From contig NZ_VDFP01000015.1 of the NCBI RefSeq assembly GCF_009600985.1, forward strand, positions 1 to 64,000: a DNA stretch of 64,000 bases, written 5' to 3'. The notes beneath the pieces were generated by a model. It searched no databases, was not told the DNA's origin, and was given only the letters and a program-made list of their open reading frames with translations. The translations under genes were made by a program, and so were the position numbers. Numbering within the stretch: the stretch's first letter is position 1; each line of letters begins with the position of its first letter. This document shows, piece after piece, positions 52,578 through 61,159 of the stretch. The DNA comes from Companilactobacillus halodurans (GTDB lineage: Bacteria > Bacillota > Bacilli > Lactobacillales > Lactobacillaceae).

Positions 52578-53264
52578 TTAATTAATTGTTTGATGTTGTG
52601 GCGTTAGACGCGATCCTGAAATCAACAGCGTGTACGAGTTGACCCCAAAGAAAGCAATTATCACCATTAAGCCGGTTAAGAAGAAACCGGCAAACATGAA
52701 TCCGAGCCCAAGTACCAATCCAAAAACTGCAAAGAAACTCATTAGCAGTTTAGCTGTTTTAACAAGGCTTGATTCGGTTTTGAAGGCAGAATGATAAAGT
52801 GTATCGATTTTTTGCGATTTATAAACAGTCGAATCGGCTTTATGCAATTCAAGTGTCAGTTGATAAGGTTCAAAATAAGTTTTAATCGTATCCTCACCAA
52901 ATTCATTCGTTACAACTTTCTTATATTCTCCACCAGAAATTTTGAGGGTCGGATACGAATCTTGTTCTGAAACATTTCTGAATCCTTGACTCAAATTGAT
53001 AGAACCGAGAGTAACGCTCTTTGAATTCCAAAAGTTAGCTTTTACGCTGACTTTATTATTAGAAATCACCCATTTAACATTCAGTGAATCGAGATTTTCT
53101 AATTGATAAATTTTAAAAATGAACTTATTTTTAAGAATTTGCTTGTCAGTCAATCCTTCATAAATATCTTCTGGATTAACATCCCTGATGTAATCAAGAT
53201 ATCCTTCAATAAATTCATTAGCATCCTCAGTTAAAAACAATTTTTTCTTAAATAAGATAGTCAT
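52578..53264 (-). CDS. Uncharacterised membrane-anchored protein, 228 aa
   Basis: Residues 1-165 are soluble with a beta-rich section (for example YPTLKISGGEYKKVVTNEFG), and two membrane helices follow (about 170-208: LLMSFFAVFGLVLGLGFMFAG and LTGLMVIIAFFGVNSY). I do not recognise a family. The start ATG at 53264 lies behind GGGGGAATT. Upstream there is a -10 box with a palindrome just after it and a cre-like site, so it may be strongly regulated. Confidence 0.65.
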   Translation of the reverse strand: MTILFKKKLFLTEDANEFIEGYLDYIRDVNPEDIYEGLTDKQILKNKFIFKIYQLENLDSLNVKWVISNNKVSVKANFWNSKSVTLGSINLSQGFRNVSEQDSYPTLKISGGEYKKVVTNEFGEDTIKTYFEPYQLTLELHKADSTVYKSQKIDTLYHSAFKTESSLVKTAKLLMSFFAVFGLVLGLGFMFAGFFLTGLMVIIAFFGVNSYTLLISGSRLTPQHQTIN

Positions 53265-53279
53265 AATTCCCCCAGAAAT

Positions 53280-53346
53280 TGTAACGATTAGTTACAGTAT
53301 AACAAAAATGTATGCGCTTTTGTGGAAAATTATGAAAACGCTTTAA
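53280..53346 (-). promoter_or_regulatory. Operator-like palindrome, -10 box and cre-like site
   Basis: Reading the minus strand: cre-like TTAAAGCGTTTTCA (53333-53346, 13 of 14 matches on the plus strand), then TATACT as -10 (53297-53302), directly followed by TGTAAC-TAATC-GTTACA (53280-53296), a perfect 6-bp inverted repeat. The last is a likely repressor site blocking transcription start. Confidence 0.55.
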
Positions 53347-53347
53347 T

Positions 53348-54064
53348 TTATTCACGAACGGATTGTTTTAACCATTTAATCAACAGGTTACTTATTAATA
53401 TTTGCTGTTTTCTATTAGTAATAGTGGCTTTATTATCTCCTTTTTGTCTGCCATAGCTACCAAAGCCGGCGTGATTGCCACCTTGAATTACTTGATAAAT
53501 AGTTTTGTTTGGTAGTAATTTTTTAGCTTGTTTATAGTGTGATTGATTTAAGACGCCGTCGTTTGTAGCGGTTAGTGATAATACAGGGACATTAATTTCA
53601 TGTAAGTCGCCTTTCTTTTCAGGATAACTTGCTAAAAAGAAGACCGCCCGTAAGTTTTTTTGATGATTTTTGGCATAGCGGCTGGCCATAGTTCCGCCTA
53701 AAGAGTGTCCACCAATTACATAAGGCTGTTGGTTGTGAACCTTATTAGCAGCGTTCACATTCAAGACTGCTAAATCCAAAGGGAATTGGACGATGTAGAC
53801 TGAAAATCCTGCCTGAGCGACTCTCGAGGCCCAAATACTGTAACTCTTTGGAGAAACCAATGCTCCAGGATAGAAAATAACCCTTGGCTTATCTTTTTGC
53901 CCAGGGAATTTAATTGTTCCATTAACGGTTTGAGAAGTTTTTGCAACAGAAATAGCTGAAGAGCTAGGAGAATATTCCTTATTTTTGACAACGATAACAG
54001 TAGTAAAAACGATGACTACTAGTAAGATAATTATCCCTAATAACCATTTAGTAAATTTTTTCAT
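53348..54064 (-). CDS. Membrane-anchored alpha/beta hydrolase
   Basis: A 238-aa protein with an N-terminal membrane anchor or signal (LLGIIILLVVIVFTTVIVV) and an extracytoplasmic hydrolase domain. Catalytic elements are GGHSLGGTMA (nucleophile Ser), TATNDGVL (Asp) and GGNHAGFGSYGRQ (His). It resembles hydrolases of the carboxymethylenebutenolidase/dienelactone hydrolase group. Substrate unknown. Divergent from the asnS leader. Confidence 0.83.
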   Translation of the reverse strand: MKKFTKWLLGIIILLVVIVFTTVIVVKNKEYSPSSSAISVAKTSQTVNGTIKFPGQKDKPRVIFYPGALVSPKSYSIWASRVAQAGFSVYIVQFPLDLAVLNVNAANKVHNQQPYVIGGHSLGGTMASRYAKNHQKNLRAVFFLASYPEKKGDLHEINVPVLSLTATNDGVLNQSHYKQAKKLLPNKTIYQVIQGGNHAGFGSYGRQKGDNKATITNRKQQILISNLLIKWLKQSVRE

Positions 54065-54106
54065 TTAAATCCCTCAATCTTAATTTAGAATCCTCCTATA
54101 TTGTAC

Positions 54107-54136
54107 TTTACAAGCTGTATGAAAATATGCTACATT
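54107..54136 (+). promoter_or_regulatory. Promoter of the T-box/asnS transcript
   Basis: -35 TTTACA at 54107-54112 and extended -10 TGC-TACATT (54131-54136) with 18-bp spacing; transcription would begin near 54143. Confidence 0.55.
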
Positions 54137-54142
54137 TAAGAA

Positions 54143-54410
54143 AATTAATATGTAAGATATTAAAAGAAGGAGTACTATCTACTTTATCCACAGGGAGTTA
54201 AGACTAGTGAGACCTTAACGTGTCGGTATATAGGAAAAACATCTTTGTAAAATTCTGGCTGAAGTCGTAGTAGGTCAAGACGTTACCCAATGCGTTACAA
54301 TTGGAAGATATGCTAAGCATATTTTGAGGTGTTTTTATAAAAAAACTTGGGTGGTACCGCGGAAAAGATCTTTCGTCCCTTTTATTAGGGATGGAGGATC
54401 TTTTTTAGTC
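54143..54410 (+). ncRNA. T-box leader of asnS
   Basis: The conserved T-box sequence, GGGTGGTACCGCGG at 54349-54362, binds the free acceptor end of uncharged tRNA. It is followed by a terminator hairpin (AAGATCTTTCGTCCCT with AGGGATGGAGGATCTT, about 54366-54400) and a T-run. Upstream, about 200 nt can form Stem I and associated helices. The downstream gene predicts tRNA-Asn as the ligand. I could not place the specifier loop with confidence; AAC triplets occur at 54217-54219 and 54238-54240. When tRNA-Asn is charged, transcription would stop before asnS. Confidence 0.88.
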
Positions 54411-54442
54411 CATAGTATTCCAATTTTAAAGAGGAGAAATCG

Positions 54443-55834
54443 ATGCAAAACGTTTTAGTTAAAGATTTATACAAAAAAGAATTTGCTGATGGTGACAAAA
54501 TCACTGTTTCTGGTTGGATTCGTACAATCAGAGGTTCAAAAAGAGTTGGCTTTATTGAATTAAATGACGGTTCATTCTTTAAGAATGTTCAAGTCGTTAT
54601 TACTAGCGATATGGAAAACTACGCTGAAGTAGTTAAATATCCAATCAGTACAACTATCAAAGTTGTCGGTGAATTGGCACTTACTCCTAAAGCACAACAA
54701 CCATTTGAAATTCACGCTACACAAGTGATTGAAGAAGGTTCATCTGATTCTGATTATCCATTGCAAAAGAAAGCTCACTCATATGAATTCATGAGAACAG
54801 TTGCTCATTTGCGTCCTAGAACCAATACTTTCTATTCAGTTTTCAGAATTCGTTCACTAGCAGCCTTTGCTATTCACGAATATCTACAACACAATGACTT
54901 TGTTTACATTCACACACCAATCATCACAAGTTCCGATGCTGAAGGTGCTGGAGAAATGTTCCAAGTTACAACACTAGATATGAACAATGTTCCTAAGACA
55001 GACGATGGCAAAGTTGATTACGAAAAAGACTTCTTCAGAAAAGAAACTAACTTAACTGTTAGTGGTCAACTAGAAGTAGAACCATTTGCATTAGCTTTCC
55101 GCAATGTTTATACCTTTGGACCAACTTTTAGAGCTGAAAACTCTCATACCGGACGTCACGCTTCCGAATTCTGGATGATTGAACCAGAACTTGCTTTCGC
55201 TGACTTGAAAGATGAGATGGACTGTTCAGAAGAGTTGTTGAAATACGTTATCAACTATGTCATGGATCACGCTAAAGAAGAACTAGACTTCTTGAATGAA
55301 AATGTTGATAATACTTTGATTGACCGTCTAAAAGCTACAGCTGGCGAACAATTTGCTCACGTAACTTATACAGATGCTATCGATATCTTGGAAAAAGCAA
55401 CTGACGTTGAGTTTGAAGTTAAACCTTACTGGGGCTTAGATTTAGATTCAGAACACGAACGTTACTTGTCAGAACAAGTTTACAAGAAGCCTGTCTTCAT
55501 TACTGATTATCCAAAAGACTTCAAGGCCTTTTACATGCGTGCTAATGACGACGGCAAGACCGTTGCTGCAGCTGACTTGTTAGTTCCTGAAATCGGTGAA
55601 TTGATCGGTGGATCACAACGTGAAGAACGTCTTGATAAATTGGAAAAGAGAATGGCCGAACTCGATATGAACGAAGACGACTACAAGTGGTACTTAGAAT
55701 TACGTAAGTACGGTGGTACAGTTCACTCAGGCTTTGGTATTGGTTTTGAAAGACTAGTTATGTATATCACTGGTATGGAAAATATCAGAGATGTCATTGC
55801 TTATCCAAGAACACCAGGTAATGCTGAATTTTAA
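54443..55834 (+). CDS. asnS: Asparaginyl-tRNA synthetase
   Basis: Class IIb synthetase of 463 aa that charges tRNA-Asn. The N-terminal OB-fold anticodon domain (1-105) contains [20 protein letters not shown]. The catalytic core has motif 2 [19 protein letters not shown] and motif 3 [15 protein letters not shown]. An insertion after AGEMFQVTT (about 178-215) makes it the long, E. coli-like form and not the roughly 430-aa form of many Firmicutes. The T-box upstream matches control by tRNA-Asn charging. Terminator at 55844-55883. Confidence 0.95.
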   Translation: MQNVLVKDLYKKEFADGDKITVSGWIRTIRGSKRVGFIELNDGSFFKNVQVVITSDMENYAEVVKYPISTTIKVVGELALTPKAQQPFEIHATQVIEEGSSDSDYPLQKKAHSYEFMRTVAHLRPRTNTFYSVFRIRSLAAFAIHEYLQHNDFVYIHTPIITSSDAEGAGEMFQVTTLDMNNVPKTDDGKVDYEKDFFRKETNLTVSGQLEVEPFALAFRNVYTFGPTFRAENSHTGRHASEFWMIEPELAFADLKDEMDCSEELLKYVINYVMDHAKEELDFLNENVDNTLIDRLKATAGEQFAHVTYTDAIDILEKATDVEFEVKPYWGLDLDSEHERYLSEQVYKKPVFITDYPKDFKAFYMRANDDGKTVAAADLLVPEIGELIGGSQREERLDKLEKRMAELDMNEDDYKWYLELRKYGGTVHSGFGIGFERLVMYITGMENIRDVIAYPRTPGNAEF

Positions 55835-55843
55835 TAATGTATC

Positions 55844-55883
55844 AAAAAAGCTTTAGAATCCAATCGGGTTCTAAAGCTTTTTT
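55844..55883 (+). terminator. Terminator of asnS
   Basis: A perfect 15-bp stem (55844-55858 with 55869-55883) with terminal T-run. Confidence 0.93.
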
Positions 55884-55924
55884 CGTACTTTTAGTTTAGA
55901 AAACAAATAAGGCGTGGTAAATTG

Positions 55925-56152
55925 ATGCTAAAAATATTAATGACTACTAATAATCTGATGGATAGTAATATGATGAAAGAATTATCTGGAAATGTAATGG
56001 ATCAAATGTGGGGATGGATATTCACAGCCGCTAGTGGACGAACTTTTGGAGCATTAATTATTTTGGGAATATTTTACAAAGTGTTTGAAATGTTATTACT
56101 AGGAACAATCGACAAATTGAGGAAACCCCAAAAAAGGCGAAGGAGAAAATAA
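55925..56152 (+). CDS. Small single-span membrane protein, 75 aa
   Basis: A methionine-rich, polar N-terminus (LMTTNNLMDSNMMKELSG) is followed by one membrane helix (about 38-60, GALIILGIFYKVFEMLLLG) and a strongly basic tail KPQKRRRRK. I do not recognise it. It has its own terminator, but the ribosome site (AAGGCGTGG) is weak, so the start is uncertain. Confidence 0.5.
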   Translation: MLKILMTTNNLMDSNMMKELSGNVMDQMWGWIFTAASGRTFGALIILGIFYKVFEMLLLGTIDKLRKPQKRRRRK

Positions 56153-56154
56153 AA

Positions 56155-56186
56155 AATCTTATGGTAAATTTTTTTACCATAAGATT
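56155..56186. terminator. Bidirectional terminator
   Basis: A perfect 14-bp stem (56155-56168 with 56173-56186) around TTTT, between the 75-aa gene and the convergent SemiSWEET gene. Confidence 0.85.
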
Positions 56187-56204
56187 AGATTAAAATATAT
56201 TGAT

Positions 56205-56483
56205 TTAGTTAAAAGTAAAAATTGCGGTAATAAATGTTGCGGCACCTAGAAAAATTCCAGGTACATTGGCCCAAATAATAGGCCAATCTTTCTTCTTTTG
56301 TAAAAATCCATAAGCAGTCCAGATAGTACAGTTGATAAAAGCCACTAATGGCTGAATAGGATTGCCTTTGCTCCCCGATAGATTCGAGAGAATTTGTGGA
56401 ACGTACGAAACATACATAAGAACTGACATAATACTAGCAATTCGTCCAATTCTTTCTACTTTTTCTGTGCTGACTTTACTCAT
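56205..56483 (-). CDS. SemiSWEET-family sugar transporter
   Basis: Three-helix protein of 92 aa, the bacterial half-size relative of SWEET sugar transporters. The hallmark Pro-Gln pair is at residues 29-30 in YVSYVPQILSNL, and the conserved Asn51 and Trp55 lie in LVAFINCTIWTAYGF. It would work as a dimer to allow sugar movement along its gradient. The start follows GGAAGTTAATCAAA. Confidence 0.88.
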   Translation of the reverse strand: MSKVSTEKVERIGRIASIMSVLMYVSYVPQILSNLSGSKGNPIQPLVAFINCTIWTAYGFLQKKKDWPIIWANVPGIFLGAATFITAIFTFN

Positions 56484-56641
56484 TTTGATTAACTTCCTTT
56501 CATTAATGATTTCAAATCAAAAATCTTAAATAGCACTAAAAAATTTCTCGGATTTAGACTAACCTAGACGTTTTGTATTGTCAATTAAAACACTCATGAC
56601 AATACTTTTGGTAGTAAAAAAACTAATTTAAGCCAAACTAA

Positions 56642-56669
56642 AAACCCATTGAGAATCGTCAATGAGTTT
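56642..56669 (-). terminator. Terminator of the first dus gene
   Basis: AAACCCATTGA at 56642-56652 and TCAATGAGTTT at 56659-56669 pair with one mismatch; T residues follow on the minus strand. Confidence 0.6.
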
Positions 56670-56676
56670 AAAATAA

Positions 56677-57672
56677 TCAATTATTTTTTTGGAAATCATT
56701 TAAAATCTTACGAACGCCATCAGTGGTATCAGCAGTCATCATTTTATCACGCAAATTTTTGGCACCTAATTCATCACGGGCATAAATTTTAAAGAAGCGA
56801 CGCAGTGATGGGAAACGTGGCAAATCGTAATGTTGTGAGAATTCATCAAAGAGGTTTAATTGCATTCGCAATAAATCTAATAATTCTTCCAATGAATGTT
56901 TGGTAGGATTTTTTTCGAAGGCAAATGGATTTGAAAAGACGCCACGACCAATCATAATTCCATCAAGTCCAGGATGTTCTTGGGCTAGTTTTACACCAGC
57001 TTTAAAATCTGGAACATCGCCATTGATTTGAATCAAAGTATTTTGGGCAATTTCATCGCGCATCTTTAAAATATCGTCAATGACTTCAAAGTGGGCGGGG
57101 ACCTTGCTCATTTCCATTTTGGTTCTTAAATGAATCGTCAGTAATTCGACATTTTGGTTGAGTAATTCGGGAATCCAATCCTTATACTCTTCCAGTTTGC
57201 TATAACCTAGGCGGGTCTTGACGCTGACAGCTAGGCCAGACTTTTTGGCAGCAACGACTGCCGATTCCATCCATTCCGGATTACGTATTAAGTCGCTTCC
57301 ACCGTGATTTTTAATGACAGTCTTATCAGGACAACCAGTGTTAATGTCAACGGCTTTAAAGCCTTGCTGTTTCAAAGCTATTGTGGCATTTTCAAAGTCA
57401 GTAGGGACATTACCCCAAAGTTGAACTACCGGCCGGTTTTTTTCCGTGGGTCCAATATAAAGTCGTCCATCAACTGGAAATTTAGTATTTGGATCAGTGA
57501 TTCCTTTTGCATAAACGAATTCACTGAAAAAAGCGTCCGGTGCAGCTGCTTTAGCGATTACTTGTCGAAAGACAGTATTACTGACGGCTTCCATTGGTGC
57601 CATGGTAAAAAATGGTCGGTGCTCTGCTTTAGCATTTGCGACAATATTTGACCAATAAGTTGATTCTGTCAC
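56677..57672 (-). CDS. dus: tRNA-dihydrouridine synthase family protein (copy 1)
   Basis: Flavin enzyme of 331 aa that reduces uridines in tRNA. Catalytic Cys114 is in DINTGCPDKTVIKNHGGSDL; APMEAVSNTVFR and GIMIGRGVFSNPFAFEK are the FMN- and phosphate-binding parts. The start is GTG 57672 after GGGAGTAATCAAC. It is collinear without gaps with a second copy at 61160-62155. It belongs to a Dus subgroup different from the standard Firmicute DusB, so its target uridine is not known. Confidence 0.88.
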   Translation of the reverse strand: MTESTYWSNIVANAKAEHRPFFTMAPMEAVSNTVFRQVIAKAAAPDAFFSEFVYAKGITDPNTKFPVDGRLYIGPTEKNRPVVQLWGNVPTDFENATIALKQQGFKAVDINTGCPDKTVIKNHGGSDLIRNPEWMESAVVAAKKSGLAVSVKTRLGYSKLEEYKDWIPELLNQNVELLTIHLRTKMEMSKVPAHFEVIDDILKMRDEIAQNTLIQINGDVPDFKAGVKLAQEHPGLDGIMIGRGVFSNPFAFEKNPTKHSLEELLDLLRMQLNLFDEFSQHYDLPRFPSLRRFFKIYARDELGAKNLRDKMMTADTTDGVRKILNDFQKNN

Positions 57673-57753
57673 GTTGATTACTCCCTTGTTTTTAAACTAC
57701 ATCATTATATATTACTAGTTTGCGTAAAAAGAATCTAATTTTTAATTTCAAAA

Positions 57754-57795
57754 AAATAGCACAACCTTATCTATAAGAATAAGGTCGTGCTATTT
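57754..57795 (-). terminator. Terminator of the deoC-gntR operon
   Basis: A 17-bp stem (57754-57770 with 57779-57795, one mismatch) runs into an A-tract that reads as T-run on the minus strand. Confidence 0.88.
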
Positions 57796-57797
57796 GA

Positions 57798-58517
57798 TTA
57801 TCTTTTAATATAAATCTCGAAGGAATTAATGTCGCCACGATATTTGGCAATCGAGTACTCAGCTGGAACATCATCAGTAGTAAATCCAATTGTATGGAAA
57901 TAAAAGATTGGGTCGTTCATATCGATGTTCAACATATCGGCTGTTGTCTCATCTGCCGCTAAAACTTCAATTTTTCGGCGGACTTGATCGATAGGGCAGC
58001 CATTAGAATTCATTGTTTCATAAAGCGAGACATCCTCAAAATCAAATTGGTCCATTTTAGGGAAAATTTTATAGGGGATGTAACTAGTTACGAGCACGAC
58101 AGGTTGGTCATCAGCATACCTAAGTCGAACGAGTTTAAAGACATAATCATCTTTAGTTATTTTCAAGCTGTTATAAACCTCTTGAGTGGGAAGTTCTTTT
58201 TGTAAAAGAATGACGTGCGTTCTAGGAGTTAATCCTTTATTTTTCACCTCGTCATTATAACTTTCAATTACATGGGCGAATTCTTGTGAAATTTTATTTT
58301 GAACAACGATTGTGCCACGACGTTTTCTTTTAGCTAATAATCCCTTATTGACTAGTGCTTGAATAGCTTGACGGACAGTCGGACGGCTGACATGATAAAT
58401 CTCCATTAATTCCGTTTCTTTGGGAATTAATGTATCAGGTTTATAAGTACCATTTTTGATTTTTGTCAAAAGGTCATGCTCAATAATTGTGTGCTTTGGT
58501 AAATTTCTACTGTCCAT
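57798..58517 (-). CDS. GntR-family (HutC/UTRA) transcriptional regulator
   Basis: Regulator of 239 aa. Winged helix at residues 10-75 (PKETELMEIYHVSRPTVRQA) and a UTRA ligand domain (about 95-235). It lies 18 bp after deoC in the same operon and is probably autoregulatory, with deoxyribose 5-phosphate or a sugar phosphate as ligand. Repeated TTACATA elements upstream of deoC are candidate operators. The start follows GGAGATTATAGGG. Confidence 0.88.
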   Translation of the reverse strand: MDSRNLPKHTIIEHDLLTKIKNGTYKPDTLIPKETELMEIYHVSRPTVRQAIQALVNKGLLAKRKRRGTIVVQNKISQEFAHVIESYNDEVKNKGLTPRTHVILLQKELPTQEVYNSLKITKDDYVFKLVRLRYADDQPVVLVTSYIPYKIFPKMDQFDFEDVSLYETMNSNGCPIDQVRRKIEVLAADETTADMLNIDMNDPIFYFHTIGFTTDDVPAEYSIAKYRGDINSFEIYIKR

Positions 58518-58535
58518 CCCTATAATCTCCTAAAA

Positions 58536-59279
58536 CTATTTCATATTTTTCTTATAATCGCGATCAATCTTGATAGTGTCTACATTTTCATCTTGCATAC
58601 GTTTCTTGATAGCATTGATGATTGGAATGCCGCTGCTTGCTCCGATACGGTCAGCCCCCGCACTGATCATTGCAAGAAAGTCATCTGAATTTCTAATTCC
58701 ACCAGCCGCTTTAACAGAAACATCGTCGCCTACAACTGACTTCATCAACTTAACATCTTCGACTTTAGCGCCGCTAGGTCCAAAACCAGTTGAAGTCTTA
58801 ATAAAATCAGGCTTAACTTCCTTGGCGATTTGGGCAACATGCTTGATTTCATCCTTTGTTAGATAAGCATTTTCAAAGATGACTTTGATCAATACGTTGT
58901 CTTCATGGCAAACGCGAACGATTTGTTCCATTTCATCTTTAATATAATCAAAATTACCATTCTTTACTTCAGTGATATTGATCACGTAGTCGATTTCGTT
59001 AGCTCCATTGTCAATTGCATTTTTAATATCAAAGAGCTTTGATTCTACAGTAGTTTGGCCAAGTGGAAAACTGATGGCTGCACCAATATCAATATCAGTA
59101 TCTTTCAATTCATTATAACAAAGTTTTGATTGGACTTGATTGATAGCTACCATTCTAAAATGATACTTCTTAGCCTCATCGCATAACTTCTTCATATCTT
59201 TAGCTGAAGCGTAAGCATGCAAATTTGTGTGGTCTATTAATCTTGATAATTCATCTAACGTATATTCGTACTGTGTCAT
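58536..59279 (-). CDS. deoC: Deoxyribose-phosphate aldolase
   Basis: Class I aldolase of 247 aa that splits 2-deoxyribose 5-phosphate into glyceraldehyde 3-phosphate and acetaldehyde. The Schiff-base lysine is Lys161 in FIKTSTGFG; Lys190 (VKAAGGIR) and Asp98 (EIDYVIN) complete the active site. ATG 59279 follows GGAGGACCTAAA. It is transcribed with a GntR regulator instead of the usual deoR neighbours. No other nucleoside genes are nearby. Confidence 0.93.
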   Translation of the reverse strand: MTQYEYTLDELSRLIDHTNLHAYASAKDMKKLCDEAKKYHFRMVAINQVQSKLCYNELKDTDIDIGAAISFPLGQTTVESKLFDIKNAIDNGANEIDYVINITEVKNGNFDYIKDEMEQIVRVCHEDNVLIKVIFENAYLTKDEIKHVAQIAKEVKPDFIKTSTGFGPSGAKVEDVKLMKSVVGDDVSVKAAGGIRNSDDFLAMISAGADRIGASSGIPIINAIKKRMQDENVDTIKIDRDYKKNMK

Positions 59280-59301
59280 TTTAGGTCCTCCAAACATTTA
59301 A

Positions 59302-59348
59302 TATGTTATTACATAATTGATAATATAATTACATATTTAGATAGTCAA
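59302..59348 (-). promoter_or_regulatory. deoC promoter with probable GntR operators
   Basis: Minus-strand -35 TTGACT (59343-59348) and -10 TATTAT (59320-59325) have 17-bp spacing. TTACATA (plus strand) occurs at 59309-59315, within the palindrome TATGTTATTACATA (59302-59315), and at 59329-59335 inside the promoter spacer; a third copy is at 59452-59458. These fit GntR/HutC binding sites. Confidence 0.65.
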
Positions 59349-59600
59349 GAAATTCCTTATAAATTTTATTATACTGGTCATTCAATTACATTAATAAATA
59401 ATTCAATTTAAAATTAAATTTTTAATTTATGATGAAATATGTCTTAAGTAATTACATAAATGTTTCTGATAATAAAAAATTTTCCATTGTGTAATTTTTG
59501 AACGTGTAAGTTGAATTTAGATTGCAAAAATAATAATTTGAGGGCGGAAAAGTACAAATACGCAGAATTCCTTATTGTGATTGTGAAAGAAGTGTCAGCT
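59349..59600. other. AT-rich region between deoC and MFS gene
   Basis: No gene is visible. With the deoC promoter next to it, the non-coding gap is 321 bp. It contains a third TTACATA element at 59452-59458, which may link control of the MFS gene to the GntR regulator. Confidence 0.6.
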
Positions 59601-61073
59601 ATGCGCAAAAATAATGAATCCAATTTATTATTAATTATGATTGCAATTTTTATTGCGACTTTTATGACTTCAGTGGAGACGACTATCGTTACTACAGCTA
59701 TGCCGACAATTATTAGTAAACTTAATGGTTTGTCGTTGCAAAGTTGGGTCTTTGCAATGTATTTATTGACCACAGCGGTCAGTACACCGATTTATGGGAA
59801 GTTGTCGGATCGAATTGGTCGTAAACCGGTTTTCATGATGGGTTTGATAGTCTTTTCGCTAGGTTCATTTCTTTGTGGAATATCTAGCAATATTTATAGT
59901 TTGATTTTCTTTCGTGCGATTCAAGGAATCGGTGGAGGAGCAATTATTCCCACAACTTTTACCATGATTGCTGATTTATTTACTTATGAGAGGCGTTCCA
60001 ATATGTTGGCGATGAACAACACAGCCTGGGGCATTTCAGCACTTCTAGGGCCACTAATTGGAGGCTTTATAGTTGATAAATTGAATTGGCACTGGATATT
60101 TTTTGTCAACGTACCACTTGGGATAATCGTCCTAATTTTGACGTTGATAGGATTTAAAGAAAATAAGAAGCCAGCCAAAAAAGACCCTATCGATGTTAAA
60201 GGTATCTTCAGTTTGTCTGGTTTTCTAGTGTCACTCTTGTTGCTTTTCCAGTTACTTGGCAATAAGAGTCCTGATTGGTTGCTTGCTTTATTAATGGCAA
60301 TTATCTTTATAGCTTTTGCGATTTGGTTCGTTAAAGCAGAAAAAAGGGCAATCGATCCAATGATTCCGCTAACTTTATTCAAGAATAAATTGTTTACGAT
60401 TGAAATTTTAACGGCATCGCTACTTAGTGGAGTTCAGAGCGGCTTTCAGATTTATTTCCCGATTTGGTTGCAGTCGATTTATAAAGTTCCAGCTTCTGTT
60501 GCAGGCTTAGCCATCACGCCAAGTCCAGTTATGTGGTTAGTAGCATCGTTTTTCGTGGGAGCTTTAGTTAAAAGATTTATTCCCAAAAATATCACGATTC
60601 CGATTGCAATAATTCAATTGTTGTTTTACATTCCATTGATATTTGCTAGAACTAGTTTTCCAATGTTACTCTTCTATATTATTTCTGGAGTTACGGGTGC
60701 TGGTTTAGGAATTGTCGTTACAATGAATATTTTGGTGGCACAAGAAGTTGTTGGTGAAAAAGAAGTTGCCACAGCTTCCTCGATGTTAACTTTGGGAAGA
60801 ACCTTAGGTCAGACCGTTATGACTAGTGTTTTAGGTTTGATTTTTAATTTGTCAATCAATCAAGGTATCAATAAATTCAAAAATGTTAATCTCCATCAAG
60901 CCAACCAGTTTATTAGTTCCAATAGTTCGGTTCATTTTAATGCAACGATTCTGAATGATTTACAAACAATTATTCTAAAAGGCATGCATACAGTTTTTTT
61001 GGCAACTATCATGTTATTCATTATCATCGTTATTATTAATTTTAGAGATAAGAATAAAGATATAATTAAATAA
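59601..61073 (+). CDS. MFS multidrug exporter, DHA2 family (14 helices)
   Basis: Drug:H+ antiporter of 490 aa in the EmrB/QacA family. Motif A is PIYGKLSDRIGRKPVF, and motif C reads WGISALLGPLIGGFIVDKL; SVETTIVTTAMPTI in TM1 is the DHA2-specific D1 variant. ATG 59601 follows GAAAGAAG; an extension to 59511 lacks a ribosome site. It is divergent from deoC-gntR. Confidence 0.9.
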   Translation: MRKNNESNLLLIMIAIFIATFMTSVETTIVTTAMPTIISKLNGLSLQSWVFAMYLLTTAVSTPIYGKLSDRIGRKPVFMMGLIVFSLGSFLCGISSNIYSLIFFRAIQGIGGGAIIPTTFTMIADLFTYERRSNMLAMNNTAWGISALLGPLIGGFIVDKLNWHWIFFVNVPLGIIVLILTLIGFKENKKPAKKDPIDVKGIFSLSGFLVSLLLLFQLLGNKSPDWLLALLMAIIFIAFAIWFVKAEKRAIDPMIPLTLFKNKLFTIEILTASLLSGVQSGFQIYFPIWLQSIYKVPASVAGLAITPSPVMWLVASFFVGALVKRFIPKNITIPIAIIQLLFYIPLIFARTSFPMLLFYIISGVTGAGLGIVVTMNILVAQEVVGEKEVATASSMLTLGRTLGQTVMTSVLGLIFNLSINQGINKFKNVNLHQANQFISSNSSVHFNATILNDLQTIILKGMHTVFLATIMLFIIIVIINFRDKNKDIIK

Positions 61074-61159
61074 GATTTTTAGACTTAATACTTGCGTTGG
61101 CGTCTACAAACTGGTTATAGTTTATAGTATTGTAATTAATTTGGATTGGAAGTGAGAGT

